Program-made: the position numbers and the translations under genes
Assembly: GCA_965221625.1 (NCBI GenBank)
Contig: OZ244903.1
Span: forward strand, 1,488,001 to 1,552,000
From: Bin127 sp965221625
Lineage (GTDB): Bacteria; Chloroflexota; Dehalococcoidia; Lucifugimonadales; Lucifugimonadaceae
Direction of reading: 5' to 3'
Length of the DNA stretch: 64,000 nt
Shown: positions 51,772 through 60,228 of the stretch, piece by piece
Layout of the letters: each line of letters begins with the position of its first letter
How positions within the stretch are numbered: position 1 is the first letter of the stretch
Notes under the pieces: model-generated
Told to the model about the DNA's origin: nothing
Databases searched by the model: none
The model's input: only the letters and a program-made list of their open reading frames with translations

Positions 51772-51854
51772 ATCCAATCCTGTCGTGTGAAACTGCTTGA
51801 TACGATTGTGGCAAGCAAATTGTAACGGCTCGGATTTGACCGGCTCTCGAGAGC

Positions 51855-52070
51855 ATGGGACCGCAAAGGCACTTGATCGGGGGCGCGCTCGTCGGCGTCT
51901 TAGTTGCGATCGCCTACGGAATTGTTTTGGCGCTTCAGTTCGGCGACAGCTTCGAATCTGACGCCGATCTGCGAAGCACAGTTACCGCAGTTCTCGCGAT
52001 TGGACTTCCGATTTCTGGTGTGCTGGGTGCGGCATTGGGTTGGCTATGGTGGCGAGTCATCAGGCTCTGA
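51855..52070 (+). CDS. Small two-helix membrane protein, unknown
   Basis: 71 residues with two hydrophobic segments, LIGGALVGVLVAIAYGIVLAL and TVTAVLAIGLPISGVLGAALGWLWW, joined by an acidic loop (FGDSFESDADLR). Glycine-zipper spacing in helix 1 suggests oligomer packing. The ATG lies after a GAGAGC stretch, without a strong ribosome binding site. It is divergent from the dehydratase gene. No family is recognised. Confidence 0.6.
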   Translation: MGPQRHLIGGALVGVLVAIAYGIVLALQFGDSFESDADLRSTVTAVLAIGLPISGVLGAALGWLWWRVIRL

Positions 52071-52081
52071 TACGCTACGCT

Positions 52082-52234
52082 TCATCTGCCGAATAGCCGT
52101 TTGATGCGGTCGAAGAGGCGGTCCAATGGCGATATGCGGCGACGGGCGGATGTTCGCCTACGCTCCTCGGCGCACTTCACGCAACTGCAGTACGGCGGAT
52201 GCTTGTCCTGTGCGTATCGCCATCGATCGACCAT
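52082..52234 (-). CDS. 50-residue CxC..C basic protein, unknown
   Basis: A short minus-strand gene. It reads MVDRWRYAQDKHPPYCSCVK and then CAEERRR, an Arg-rich stretch and a helical tail DRLFDRIKRLFGR. The cysteines C16, C18 and C21 with the nearby H12 form a compact metal-binding knuckle; the tail is an amphipathic, membrane- or nucleic-acid-friendly helix. GAGG lies about 14 bases upstream of the ATG. It is convergent with the small membrane gene and downstream of the enoyl-CoA hydratase gene by 30 bp. I know no named family, but the coding look (motif plus clean frame) is good. Confidence 0.65.
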   Translation of the reverse strand: MVDRWRYAQDKHPPYCSCVKCAEERRRTSARRRISPLDRLFDRIKRLFGR

Positions 52235-52264
52235 GGCTGAGACTACCTCACTTTACCTACACGA

Positions 52265-53182
52265 TCACCAGTCTATTTCACGTCTCAGTTGTTCTAATCG
52301 CGCTCGTTCGGTCGCTCCCAGATTCTCGTAATGCTCTTCGAAACCGCGGTACTGCCCGGTGACGTTTGGAGCGCGTCGTTCGGTGAATGAACGTCGACCT
52401 TCTTGAGCGTCCTCGGTCGTCTGGAGCAGCAAACCGTTGATCATGGATTGGATGTTCCAAGCCTGCTCGACAGGCAGATCGGAGTAGCGATGAACGAACT
52501 CTTTCATCTTGGAAGTCGCTAACGGCGGGAGAGTGGCGATGTGGCGTGCGATGTCCAATGCCCGGTTCATCAGCCGGTCTGGCGGTGCCGTTTCATTGAC
52601 CAATCCGATTCGAACCGCATCTTCGGCGTTGATGGTTGCGTCGGTGAGGAGCATCCGCATCGCGTCCACGAATCGCAGTTGCTTAATCAGCAGCGTCGCA
52701 CCGGGACCGGCACCAACCCAGCCGCGTGAAATCAGTCCGAAGCGAAACTTAGCGTTTTCGAGCGCGGCTACACGGATGTCGGTGGATGCGAGCAGGAGGT
52801 ACAAACCGGCACCGACCGCCCAGCCGTTGACGGCCGCGACTACCGGTTTGTAGATGCGAGGGAAGTGATCAGCCATACCACCGTCGATGCCTGATTGAAA
52901 TCCGTTGACGTAACCCCCAGGTGGTCGAAAGATTCGCTCAAGTGCCAGGAACTCGGCTTCCAGTTCATTGATGTCGTTGCGTTGCGACAGGTCGTGGCCG
53001 CCGCAGAAGTGTTGATCGCCGGCTCCGGTAATCACGATCGCTCGAATATCTCGATCTTCCCATGCCGATTTCCAGGCACCTCCAAGTTGCACGGCGTGCT
53101 CTTTGTCGATCACGTTGGCATGCAAGGCATTGTCCAAAGTGATGATTGCAACGTGGTCGTCTTTTTCGTATTGGATGGTCAT
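52265..53182 (-). CDS. Enoyl-CoA hydratase/isomerase family protein
   Basis: A 305-residue crotonase-fold protein. The oxyanion-hole block is AIVITGAGDQHFCGGHDLSQ; the second is KPVVAAVNGWAVGAGLYLLLASTDIRVA, followed by KFRFGLISRGWVGAGPGATLL. The usual catalytic glutamates of hydratases are not both obvious: the second-loop position reads S-R-G-W-V-G rather than E-x-x-x-G, so it may be an isomerase, hydrolase or thioesterase-like member. The C-terminal helix region TSKMKEFVHRYSDLPVEQAW closes the fold. Monocistronic or paired with the small CxC protein gene. Confidence 0.86.
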   Translation of the reverse strand: MTIQYEKDDHVAIITLDNALHANVIDKEHAVQLGGAWKSAWEDRDIRAIVITGAGDQHFCGGHDLSQRNDINELEAEFLALERIFRPPGGYVNGFQSGIDGGMADHFPRIYKPVVAAVNGWAVGAGLYLLLASTDIRVAALENAKFRFGLISRGWVGAGPGATLLIKQLRFVDAMRMLLTDATINAEDAVRIGLVNETAPPDRLMNRALDIARHIATLPPLATSKMKEFVHRYSDLPVEQAWNIQSMINGLLLQTTEDAQEGRRSFTERRAPNVTGQYRGFEEHYENLGATERARLEQLRREIDW

Positions 53183-53339
53183 GGTGAGTGGTCGGAAATT
53201 GCGGCATGCGATTCGTGCTGAAGTCTACATGTCCGCCGAATTCTAGGATTTTCGCCATCGGTGCTGTCGATGTAGAACGTATGATGTAAATTATTCGTTA
53301 TACGTGCTGTTACAAATGTAGCAAATTAGGAGTGCCTTG

Positions 53340-54866
53340 ATGCTCGCGAAGACTAACACCTGCGCTGTAAGCGGCGTTGACGGTCAACTGGTAGAAGTCG
53401 AAGTTGACATTTCTCCGGGAATGCCCAAGTTCAACATTGTCGGATTACCTGATTCTTCGGTCCAGGAATCTCGAGAACGAGTTCGTGCTGCGATACGCAA
53501 CTCGGGCGCGGAGTTTCCTCTTAGACGGATTACCGTGTCGCTAGCCCCGGCCGACATCAAGAAGACTGGACCGTCCTATGATCTGCCGATTGCTGTGGGA
53601 ATTCTAGTTTGCAGTGGACAACTACCCGACAAACTCAGTAACTCGCTGTTCCTCGGAGAGCTGTCGCTGGATGGCAAGCTACGCTCCACGACGGGTATGT
53701 TGCCGATGTTGCGCGCCGGGAAAAGACAAGGATACGAAAAGGCATATGTGCCGAAGGTGAATGCCAAAGAAGCGTCGTTGGTACAAGGTATCGAAATCCG
53801 TCCGGCAGACACGTTAGCGCAACTCGTGTCTCACTTACGCGATGGTTCGGCGATGGACGCGGTCGTCGGGAACGGACTACCTAGCGATGCAGACTTCGAC
53901 AACACCAGAGTCGGTTACGACTTCAGGGACGTGCGCGGTCAGGAGCAGGCGAAACGCGCATTGGAGATCGCCGCTGCCGGGCATCACAACATCGTCTTGA
54001 TGGGCGCACCTGGCTGTGGCAAGACACTACTAGCGCGTTGTCTGCCTTCGATACTGCCTCCTATGACCGCCGAGGAGGCTTTAGAGGTTACGACGATCTA
54101 CTCGGTTACCGGACTGCTTCCGTCAGGGAGTCCTCTCATCACGCAACGCCCCTTCCGCGCGCCTCACTACACCATCTCGAACGCGGGTCTCATTGGTGGC
54201 GGGAGCATACCACGTCCGGGCGAGGTGACGTTGAGTCACCGCGGAGTTTTGTTCCTCGACGAATTGCCGGAGTTCGGCAACGCTACGCTCGAGACGCTCA
54301 GACAGCCGTTAGAAGATCGCTCGGTAACGATCAGTCGAGCCCGCACGAGTACTTCGTATCCGGCGAGTTTCATGCTCGTCGGCGCGATGAATCCGTGCCC
54401 GTGTGGGTACCACGGTGATTCACAACAACAATGTACCTGCGGCGAGTCGGTTGTAGCGCGCTATCAACGACGCATATCCGGACCGTTGATCGACCGCATC
54501 GACCTGTTCGTGGATGTTCCGCGCGTTGAGTATGCGAAGTTGATTACCCCACCTGCGGAGGAAGGTTCTGTCGCTGCGCGTGAACGTATATTGGTCGCAG
54601 TCGAATCTCAGCGCGAGCGTTTCAAAGATGGGTCAGTTCTGTCGAATGCGCTAATGGGGCCGGTCGAAGTTTGGGAGAACTGCAAGATGTCCAAGGATGC
54701 CAAACAGTTGCTCCAAAGCGCGATGAAGCACCTCAGATTGTCAGCGCGTTCGTGCCATCGAGTCTTGAAAGTGGCGCGAACCATCGCCGACCTCGAAGCG
54801 ATGGATCTGATTGAGAACCATCATCTTGCCGAAGCCCTGATGTACCGTCACAAGGCGGCTTCTTGA
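53340..54866 (+). CDS. comM: ComM/YifB-type Mg-chelatase-like AAA+ ATPase
   Basis: About 508 residues. The N-terminal Lon-like fold domain (VEVDISPGMPKFNIVGLPDSSVQESRERVRAAI) is followed by an AAA+ motor with Walker A GAPGCGKT (222-229) and Walker B GVLFLDELPEF. A zinc-like PCPCGYHGD...CTCGE insert and the C-terminal Mg_chelatase_C domain follow. In transformable bacteria ComM is a branch-migration helicase that helps integrate donor DNA; many other bacteria keep it for recombination. AGGAG precedes the ATG at 53340. Confidence 0.94.
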   Translation: MLAKTNTCAVSGVDGQLVEVEVDISPGMPKFNIVGLPDSSVQESRERVRAAIRNSGAEFPLRRITVSLAPADIKKTGPSYDLPIAVGILVCSGQLPDKLSNSLFLGELSLDGKLRSTTGMLPMLRAGKRQGYEKAYVPKVNAKEASLVQGIEIRPADTLAQLVSHLRDGSAMDAVVGNGLPSDADFDNTRVGYDFRDVRGQEQAKRALEIAAAGHHNIVLMGAPGCGKTLLARCLPSILPPMTAEEALEVTTIYSVTGLLPSGSPLITQRPFRAPHYTISNAGLIGGGSIPRPGEVTLSHRGVLFLDELPEFGNATLETLRQPLEDRSVTISRARTSTSYPASFMLVGAMNPCPCGYHGDSQQQCTCGESVVARYQRRISGPLIDRIDLFVDVPRVEYAKLITPPAEEGSVAARERILVAVESQRERFKDGSVLSNALMGPVEVWENCKMSKDAKQLLQSAMKHLRLSARSCHRVLKVARTIADLEAMDLIENHHLAEALMYRHKAAS

Positions 54867-54945
54867 CACCCGGTTGGCAGTCTTGCCGAAACGAATGCCA
54901 TGCAGCGTATCGACCATGCCATTGGCACGCGCGAGTCGGAATGGT

Positions 54946-55506
54946 TCAGAAGACGGCAAAGTCGTTCAATGGCCAATAGATGGCCCACACTTTGCCAACT
55001 AACACGTCGGCGGAGACGTAGCCGAAATAGCGGGAGTCGTTCGAGCTCCCCCGGTTGTCACCCATCACGAAGTAGCTCGCGTGAGGAACCGTGATTGGAT
55101 ACTCGAAATGTGATCGAATCGTCGTGAAATCGTCGGAATACTCCGTCTTGACGTCGTTCACATAAACGTCGCCGTTGACGATGTCGACTGTGTCACCCGG
55201 GATAGCGAGAATGCGCTTTACAACCTTTTCGGAACTGAGTTCTGTCGGATGCTCGAACACTACGATGTCGCCGCGTTCTGGTCCTTGGAATAGGAACCCG
55301 GCGTCCCCGTAGAGTGAAATGTTCGCGAAGCGCAGGGCACCGAACTCGTTGACGAACACGCGATCGTCTTGGATCAGCGTCGGTTCCATACTAGGCCCGC
55401 TGACGGTATAGGTTGCCGCGATCGTGCGCACGAACACAACGATTACCGCAGTGATGATGACCATCTCCGAGATGTCGCGGATTGTGCCCCAAAGTCGAAA
55501 GCTCAT
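54946..55506 (-). CDS. lepB: Signal peptidase I
   Basis: About 186 residues. One N-terminal TM helix (EMVIITAVIVVFVRTIAATY) precedes the catalytic serine S39 in SGPSMEPTL and the general-base lysine K97 in KVVKRILAIPGDTVDI. Box E, GDNRGSSNDSRYFG, is intact. It removes signal peptides from exported proteins at the outer face of the membrane. I start at the ATG at 55506 (MSFRLWGTIRD). The frame extends to 55545, but that would overlap the leader of the divergent sigma-factor gene. A close divergent arrangement with the sigma factor implies overlapping promoters. Confidence 0.94.
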   Translation of the reverse strand: MSFRLWGTIRDISEMVIITAVIVVFVRTIAATYTVSGPSMEPTLIQDDRVFVNEFGALRFANISLYGDAGFLFQGPERGDIVVFEHPTELSSEKVVKRILAIPGDTVDIVNGDVYVNDVKTEYSDDFTTIRSHFEYPITVPHASYFVMGDNRGSSNDSRYFGYVSADVLVGKVWAIYWPLNDFAVF

Positions 55507-55559
55507 ATCGTTGGCAATTGTAGATTTGGCAGGTGCCACAGGCATTAAGATGCACAGAT

Positions 55560-56147
55560 ATGAACTCTGATGAGCGTGCCTTATTGGGCCTCGCGAAGAA
55601 CAAGGATGTTAACGCGTTCAATCGATTGGTTGCGCTTCATCAAGACGCGGTCTACGGGTTCAGTCTCAGTTTGACTCGTCAGTCAGCACTCGCCGACGAC
55701 GTAACTCAAGAGACATTTATCTCAGCGTTTCGCAGCATCTCGAGAATGCGAGGCAGCAACTTCCGCGGTTGGTTGTTGCGCATCGCCCGCAACAAGGCCT
55801 ACGACCACTTCCGACGAGTCAATCGACGCAACGAAACGTCTGTAGACCAAGACGCAGCTACCTTCCGCGATCGCCTCTCGAGCGATGCCAGATCTCCGCA
55901 CGACGAGGCGGTCAACTCCGAACTCCGCGACGCCCTTGATCATTGCATCGGTGCTTTGAATCACGAACATCGCGAGGTCGTCGTCCTGATCGACGTACAA
56001 GGGCTGCGCTACGAAGATACGGCGTCGATTTGCGGAGTCAACGTCGGGACTGTGAAGTCGCGGTTGAATCGTGCGAGGCGACGGGTTCGTGACTGTCTCA
56101 GGGGATTTCCCGGACTTCTGTCAGACCGTCTCAGTGGTGCGGCATGA
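55560..56147 (+). CDS. ECF-family RNA polymerase sigma factor
   Basis: About 195 residues. Region 2 is LVALHQDAVYGFSLSLTRQSALADDVTQETFISAFRSI with FRGWLLRIARNKAYDHFRR, which binds the -10 element and core polymerase. Region 4 is ALNHEHREVVVLIDVQGLRYEDTASICGVNVGTVKSRLNRARRRVRD, the HTH for the -35 element. The linker is acidic. It should direct an envelope or stress regulon. The next gene encodes a membrane protein that looks like its anti-sigma partner. The ATG at 55560 is used; the frame continues upstream but into the lepB promoter region. Confidence 0.93.
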   Translation: MNSDERALLGLAKNKDVNAFNRLVALHQDAVYGFSLSLTRQSALADDVTQETFISAFRSISRMRGSNFRGWLLRIARNKAYDHFRRVNRRNETSVDQDAATFRDRLSSDARSPHDEAVNSELRDALDHCIGALNHEHREVVVLIDVQGLRYEDTASICGVNVGTVKSRLNRARRRVRDCLRGFPGLLSDRLSGAA

Positions 56148-56259
56148 ACGTTCAAATTGGAACAAACCGACGAGAAACTTCGTCTTAGTGGCATAGAGAG
56201 CAATGCCAATGCACGCGCGTCAAGAACAACGCAGGGCGGATTTAAGGAGGAACTAACGA

Positions 56260-57264
56260 GTGATTGAGATGATCCGCAGACTTTGGCGCAGGTCCGATCG
56301 CGATGACAACGCGATTTCGGACTATCTCGCCAGCGGCGCGTCTCCCGAACTTTTGGAGCGTCTTGAGACGACGTTGGCGCAAGCTGGACACGACATCGAC
56401 GAGTTGCGTGAAATTCGCCAAACCGCTGAGTTGATGCGATCCATCGACACTCTAGAAGCCCCACGCTCGTATGCTTTGACACCGGATTCCTTAGTACAAC
56501 GCGGATACTCAGGCCGAGAAATCGACTCGTTACTATATGGCACTTCAGGATGGCAGAGGTCGATTTGGCGGCGCGTGATCGTTTACTCCTCAGCCACAGT
56601 CGGCGCATTCGCGTTGCTGGTTGTTGCGTTGGTCGGCGTCGTGTTGCTTGTGTCAGGTGGAGAAGCAGGATCGCCGTTCGGATTAGGTGCCGCGGAAGAA
56701 TCGATCCAACGCTTTGAGGCGGGAAGAGGATTCAGTGTAGCGGGTGAATCGGTAACTGTAGTTGAGATGGAATCGGTGGAGCCGGTCGGTGCCGGCGCAA
56801 CTGCTGCGCCCGTGGCAATCGCACCGTTGCCTACGCCAACTCCGAACGTCATCTACATTGAGATCCAAGGAGAGGCAGTAGCGGCCGAAGTCACGCGCAT
56901 CGTGGAGGTCACGCGTGAAGTGGTTGTCGAGAAAGTAATCGTGCAGACTGTAGTGGTCGAAAGGCAAGTGGAAGTGGTACGGGAGGTTGAAGTCGAGAGA
57001 ATCGTCGAAATCGAGAAGATCGTTGAAGCTGCGCCTTCACCTTTACGTGCACCGACGACCACCCCAGCACCTGCAGCATTCGCCGCGGATGCCCTGGAAG
57101 CTGTGCCGACGCTTGCGCCGACTCCTGATCCGTGTGTAATTCCTGAAGAGACTACCCCGACACCGACCGGTTCGCCTTCGACTGAGGGGGTGACTGAAAT
57201 GACTCCAGTGCCCACGTGCACCCCCACGCCGACGCCAACCGCGCTCGCGACACCAAACGGTTGA
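56260..57264 (+). CDS. Single-pass membrane protein, probable anti-sigma partner with Val/Glu stalk
   Basis: 334 residues from a GTG with AAGGAGG 9 bases upstream. The N-terminal cytoplasmic part (1-104) is helical (PELLERLETTLAQAGHDIDELREIRQTAELM) and could hold the sigma factor, although no HxxxCxxC zinc anti-sigma motif is present. One TM helix is at 106-132. The outer part has a Val/Glu repeat (about 209-256; REVVVEKVIVQTVVVERQVE) like that of the ABC lipoprotein, then a Pro/Thr-rich tail ending in PTPTPTALATPNG. Anti-sigma assignment rests on gene order and topology. It may sense the cell surface. Confidence 0.75.
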   Translation: MIEMIRRLWRRSDRDDNAISDYLASGASPELLERLETTLAQAGHDIDELREIRQTAELMRSIDTLEAPRSYALTPDSLVQRGYSGREIDSLLYGTSGWQRSIWRRVIVYSSATVGAFALLVVALVGVVLLVSGGEAGSPFGLGAAEESIQRFEAGRGFSVAGESVTVVEMESVEPVGAGATAAPVAIAPLPTPTPNVIYIEIQGEAVAAEVTRIVEVTREVVVEKVIVQTVVVERQVEVVREVEVERIVEIEKIVEAAPSPLRAPTTTPAPAAFAADALEAVPTLAPTPDPCVIPEETTPTPTGSPSTEGVTEMTPVPTCTPTPTPTALATPNG

Positions 57265-57457
57265 AGCCGCCCTTATTCGCGGTTGATCGCTGTCAGCTCG
57301 CGGCGTCTTGTCCGATTGTGCAGTCGATTCACCGTTCGTCGTCAGCCGATCTGCCGAACTGGGAACAAACCTGAATGCGGATGCGTCAGTTGTATAGACG
57401 CCAAGTTCTTTGGTTGACATTTACTAGAATCTGAAAGACTGAAAGGCAGGTCTCCCC

Positions 57458-58405
57458 ATGACTCTAAGCAAGAGGTACGTCCCAATCGCGTTCGCGGCTG
57501 TGGTCGCCGTGGCATTAGCGATTTTCGTCGGATACGGGTTAGAAGCGCAAGAGCCGCAAGTTACCGAGTTGGACCCGTTGACGACATCCATCGTCGATCC
57601 GTTCCCGCTTTGCAGTTGGCAGACTGAAGACATTACGGTTAATGGCTCTGGCACCGTTGCATTGCCGGCCGACGTCGGTGTCGTTTCGATGGGCGTCGAG
57701 GTTACTGCGGTAACCGTAAGCAGCGCGCGTTCGCAAGCTGCGACGGCGATGTCCGCGATGCTCGAATCAGTCAAATCCAACGGCATCAAGGATGACGAAA
57801 TAGCCACAACCCAATTCAACATCTACCCCGAGACTACTTGGGTCGAGGAACCAATCGATCTCGGTGAAGGTCGCATCGTACGGGGCGGACGTTCCGTGGT
57901 GATCGGCTACCGCGTGACCAATCGGGTCAGTGTGAACGTATCGGATCTCGACACACTAGCCGACATTGTTGACGACGCCACGGTTGCCGGTGGCAACTTC
58001 GCACGCGTCGATTCGATCTCGTTCGTGGCGTCCGACACCTCAACGGCGTTGGACGAGGCACGCAAGTTGGCGGTCAAGGACGCCAGCCACCGTGCTCAGC
58101 TTTACGCAGACGAGTTCGGCGTCGATCTCGGCGTCCTCGTCAGCATGGAAGAATCCAACGCGGTAGTCCCGATTCTTCGCACGGCGCAGCTGGCTAGAGT
58201 GGAAGCGTTCGATGCACCGACTACGCCGTTGAGTTCTGGCGACGTTACGGTCGAAGCGAACATCACCGCCAAGTTCGCGATTGCCGATCCCGATTGCCAG
58301 AACTGGTTGATTCCGGAACTCGAACCGATTCTCGACGATACTGAGGCGAACTCCTCTGCTGACTTGGGTGAAGGGATAATCATCCTGGGCGAGTCGGACA
58401 AGTAG
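57458..58405 (+). CDS. SIMPL-domain (DUF541) exported protein
   Basis: 315 residues. The N-terminal signal peptide or anchor (KRYVPIAFAAVVAVALAIFVGYGLEAQ) is followed by a SIMPL domain: ITVNGSGTVALPADVGVVSMGVE, then QAATAMSAMLESVKSNGIKDDEIATTQFNIYPETTW and GYRVTNRVSVNVSDLDTLADIVDDATVAGG. SIMPL proteins occur on the outer face or in the periplasm; several are linked to stress or to receptor signalling, but the biochemical role is unclear. It is downstream of the sigma/anti-sigma pair after 193 bp and may belong to its regulon. Confidence 0.88.
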   Translation: MTLSKRYVPIAFAAVVAVALAIFVGYGLEAQEPQVTELDPLTTSIVDPFPLCSWQTEDITVNGSGTVALPADVGVVSMGVEVTAVTVSSARSQAATAMSAMLESVKSNGIKDDEIATTQFNIYPETTWVEEPIDLGEGRIVRGGRSVVIGYRVTNRVSVNVSDLDTLADIVDDATVAGGNFARVDSISFVASDTSTALDEARKLAVKDASHRAQLYADEFGVDLGVLVSMEESNAVVPILRTAQLARVEAFDAPTTPLSSGDVTVEANITAKFAIADPDCQNWLIPELEPILDDTEANSSADLGEGIIILGESDK

Positions 58406-58550
58406 GCGACATCGGTGCGCAACTGAGAGCGGCGTGATGCCTGGATCCGGCTGATCCGGGCACCATGCTTGAGTGGCATTGCGTGTAGCCAACCCAATCC
58501 ACTCCCCGGCATGTCGGCGATTTGAGGAATCGCAAATTGCGAAACCCAGC

Positions 58551-59129
58551 ATGGTACTGAGTGATCGAAGCATCAAGTCTGAGATTGCGGCCGGCCGAAT
58601 CTCCATCGTTCCGTTCAACGAATCGGACGTGCAGCCGGCGTCGGTTGACCTTCATCTAGACGGCAAGGTCTTGGTATTCCGCAACGCCTCCGCCGGTTTC
58701 GTTGATCTCAGGTACGAAATACCCGACCTGTACGAGATGGTCGAAATTGCAGACGACCGACCATTCATTCTCCACCCGGGTGAATTCGTACTCGGCAACA
58801 CACTCGAGCGCATCTCGCTCGGCAACGAGATAGTCGCCCGCCTTGAGGGCAAGAGTTCGCTCGGGCGCATAGGACTGCTCATCCACTCAACTGCGGGTTT
58901 CGTAGACCCGGGGTGGGACGGCACGTTGACGCTCGAGCTCTCAAACGTTTCGCGATTGCCGTTAACGCTCTACAAGGGCATGCCGATCGGTCAGATTTCG
59001 TTCCAATACCTGTCGACACCGGCGGACAACCCATATGGCTCACCCAACCTCAAGAGCCGCTACCAAGGGCAATCCGAACCCACGGCGTCACGCGCGCACA
59101 TCGACTTCAACTCTCGAAGACGCTCCTGA
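58551..59129 (+). CDS. dcd: dCTP deaminase
   Basis: 192 residues, a beta-barrel trimer enzyme converting dCTP to dUTP for thymidylate synthesis. Family blocks are LSDRSIKSEIAAGRISI, DVQPASVDLHLDGKVLVF, ARLEGKSSLGRIGLLIHSTAGFVDPGWDGTLTLE and NPYGSPNLKSRYQGQ. The likely catalytic glutamate is E129 in LTLEL. The ATG at 58551 gives the standard N-terminus; the frame extends to 58473 without family similarity. It is convergent with the SMP-30 gene. Confidence 0.94.
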   Translation: MVLSDRSIKSEIAAGRISIVPFNESDVQPASVDLHLDGKVLVFRNASAGFVDLRYEIPDLYEMVEIADDRPFILHPGEFVLGNTLERISLGNEIVARLEGKSSLGRIGLLIHSTAGFVDPGWDGTLTLELSNVSRLPLTLYKGMPIGQISFQYLSTPADNPYGSPNLKSRYQGQSEPTASRAHIDFNSRRRS

Positions 59130-59166
59130 CCACCGATCCTGTCGACGCAACTAAGCCGGGACTACA

Positions 59167-60072
59167 TCAAGACCAGTGGAAGTCGGTCTCAAACTCCGGT
59201 TTTCCTTGGACCTTTTCCTGTCGCACGCGCCACAGCTGTCCGCCGCGGTTTTGGATGTTGTGGTACGCAGGAGGGGCGTCTGCTTCGATTGGGTCTTCAC
59301 TCCCGAAAGTCGCGCTGGTCACGTAGATGTCCGTGAAATCATCTCCGCCGAACATTACCGCTGACGACTGCACAGCTGGAATCTTGATTCGGCTGATTTC
59401 CGACCCGTCGGGATCGTATTGGATGATCTGCGCGCCACCCCAACACGCCGACCAGATGTTGCCCTCGGCGTCCACAGTCATGCCATCCGGGATGCCCTCC
59501 GAAGGATCAAGTTCGACCAAAATGCGTCGGTTCGACAGTTCGTGAGAATCTGGACCGTAGTCGTAGGCGTAGATTTCACCGGCGAGCGAATCGGTGTGAT
59601 AAAACACCGACAAGTCAGGCGAAAATCCCATGCCATTGCTGATACCCAATCCTTCGGCGACTAGGTCATACGAGCCATCAGGTTTGAAGCGCAGTAACTC
59701 CCCACGCGGTGCGTCTTCGAAGTAACTGCCCGCATAAAAACTGCCATCGGGCCCTGCGGTTACGTCATTGAACTGCATGCGCTTGCGCATCTCGGGTTCG
59801 TGATGGAGCCACTGCCAATCCGAGTCTGACCTCCACAACATCACGCCTTCCCAAGTGCCGAAGGTCAATCCACCGTTCTTGTTGACTGCCGCGCCGCCCA
59901 CGAAAATACCGTTGTGAATCGTCTCGTTGGTGTCCGATTTTGGATCGTAGCGGAAGTAACGCCCAGTGCGGATGTCGGTCCAGAATAGGACGCCTTGCTT
60001 CGAATCCCAAACCGGACCTTCGCCAACCAAGGCCTGTTCGTCGACGACCATCGTAATCTCTATGTCGGCCAT
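59167..60072 (-). CDS. SMP-30/gluconolactonase family lactonase
   Basis: About 301 residues, a six-bladed calcium-dependent propeller that opens sugar lactones. Motifs are LVGEGPVWDSKQGVLFWTDI (metal Glu), QFNDVTAGPDGSFYAGSYF (Asn), GLGISNGMGFSPDLSVFYHTDS (Asn/Asp) and GIPDGMTVDAEGNIWSACWGG, the usual metal-site set. The ATG at 60072 has AAGGAG upstream; the longer frame to 60129 is not family-like. It is divergent from the GH32-like gene. It could supply an aldonate to either dehydratase cluster in the window, and both clusters lack an obvious SMP-30 of their own. Confidence 0.92.
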   Translation of the reverse strand: MADIEITMVVDEQALVGEGPVWDSKQGVLFWTDIRTGRYFRYDPKSDTNETIHNGIFVGGAAVNKNGGLTFGTWEGVMLWRSDSDWQWLHHEPEMRKRMQFNDVTAGPDGSFYAGSYFEDAPRGELLRFKPDGSYDLVAEGLGISNGMGFSPDLSVFYHTDSLAGEIYAYDYGPDSHELSNRRILVELDPSEGIPDGMTVDAEGNIWSACWGGAQIIQYDPDGSEISRIKIPAVQSSAVMFGGDDFTDIYVTSATFGSEDPIEADAPPAYHNIQNRGGQLWRVRQEKVQGKPEFETDFHWS

Positions 60073-60228
60073 CCTAGACTCCTTGTTTTGTTGCAGGTTT
60101 CGTTGCTGGGCGAACTGTAAATCCTGCACTCAAGATAACATCCGTCATGTCGCATCTCCGTCCTCGCGTCAAAGCAGAACGGGGTCATTGAGTTTGCCCA
60201 AATGACACGTCAGATTGAGGGATGAAAG

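Noticed and set aside
57414..57430. TTGACA and TAGAAT upstream of the SIMPL gene
   Set aside because: The two boxes are only 5 bases apart and cannot form one sigma-70 promoter.
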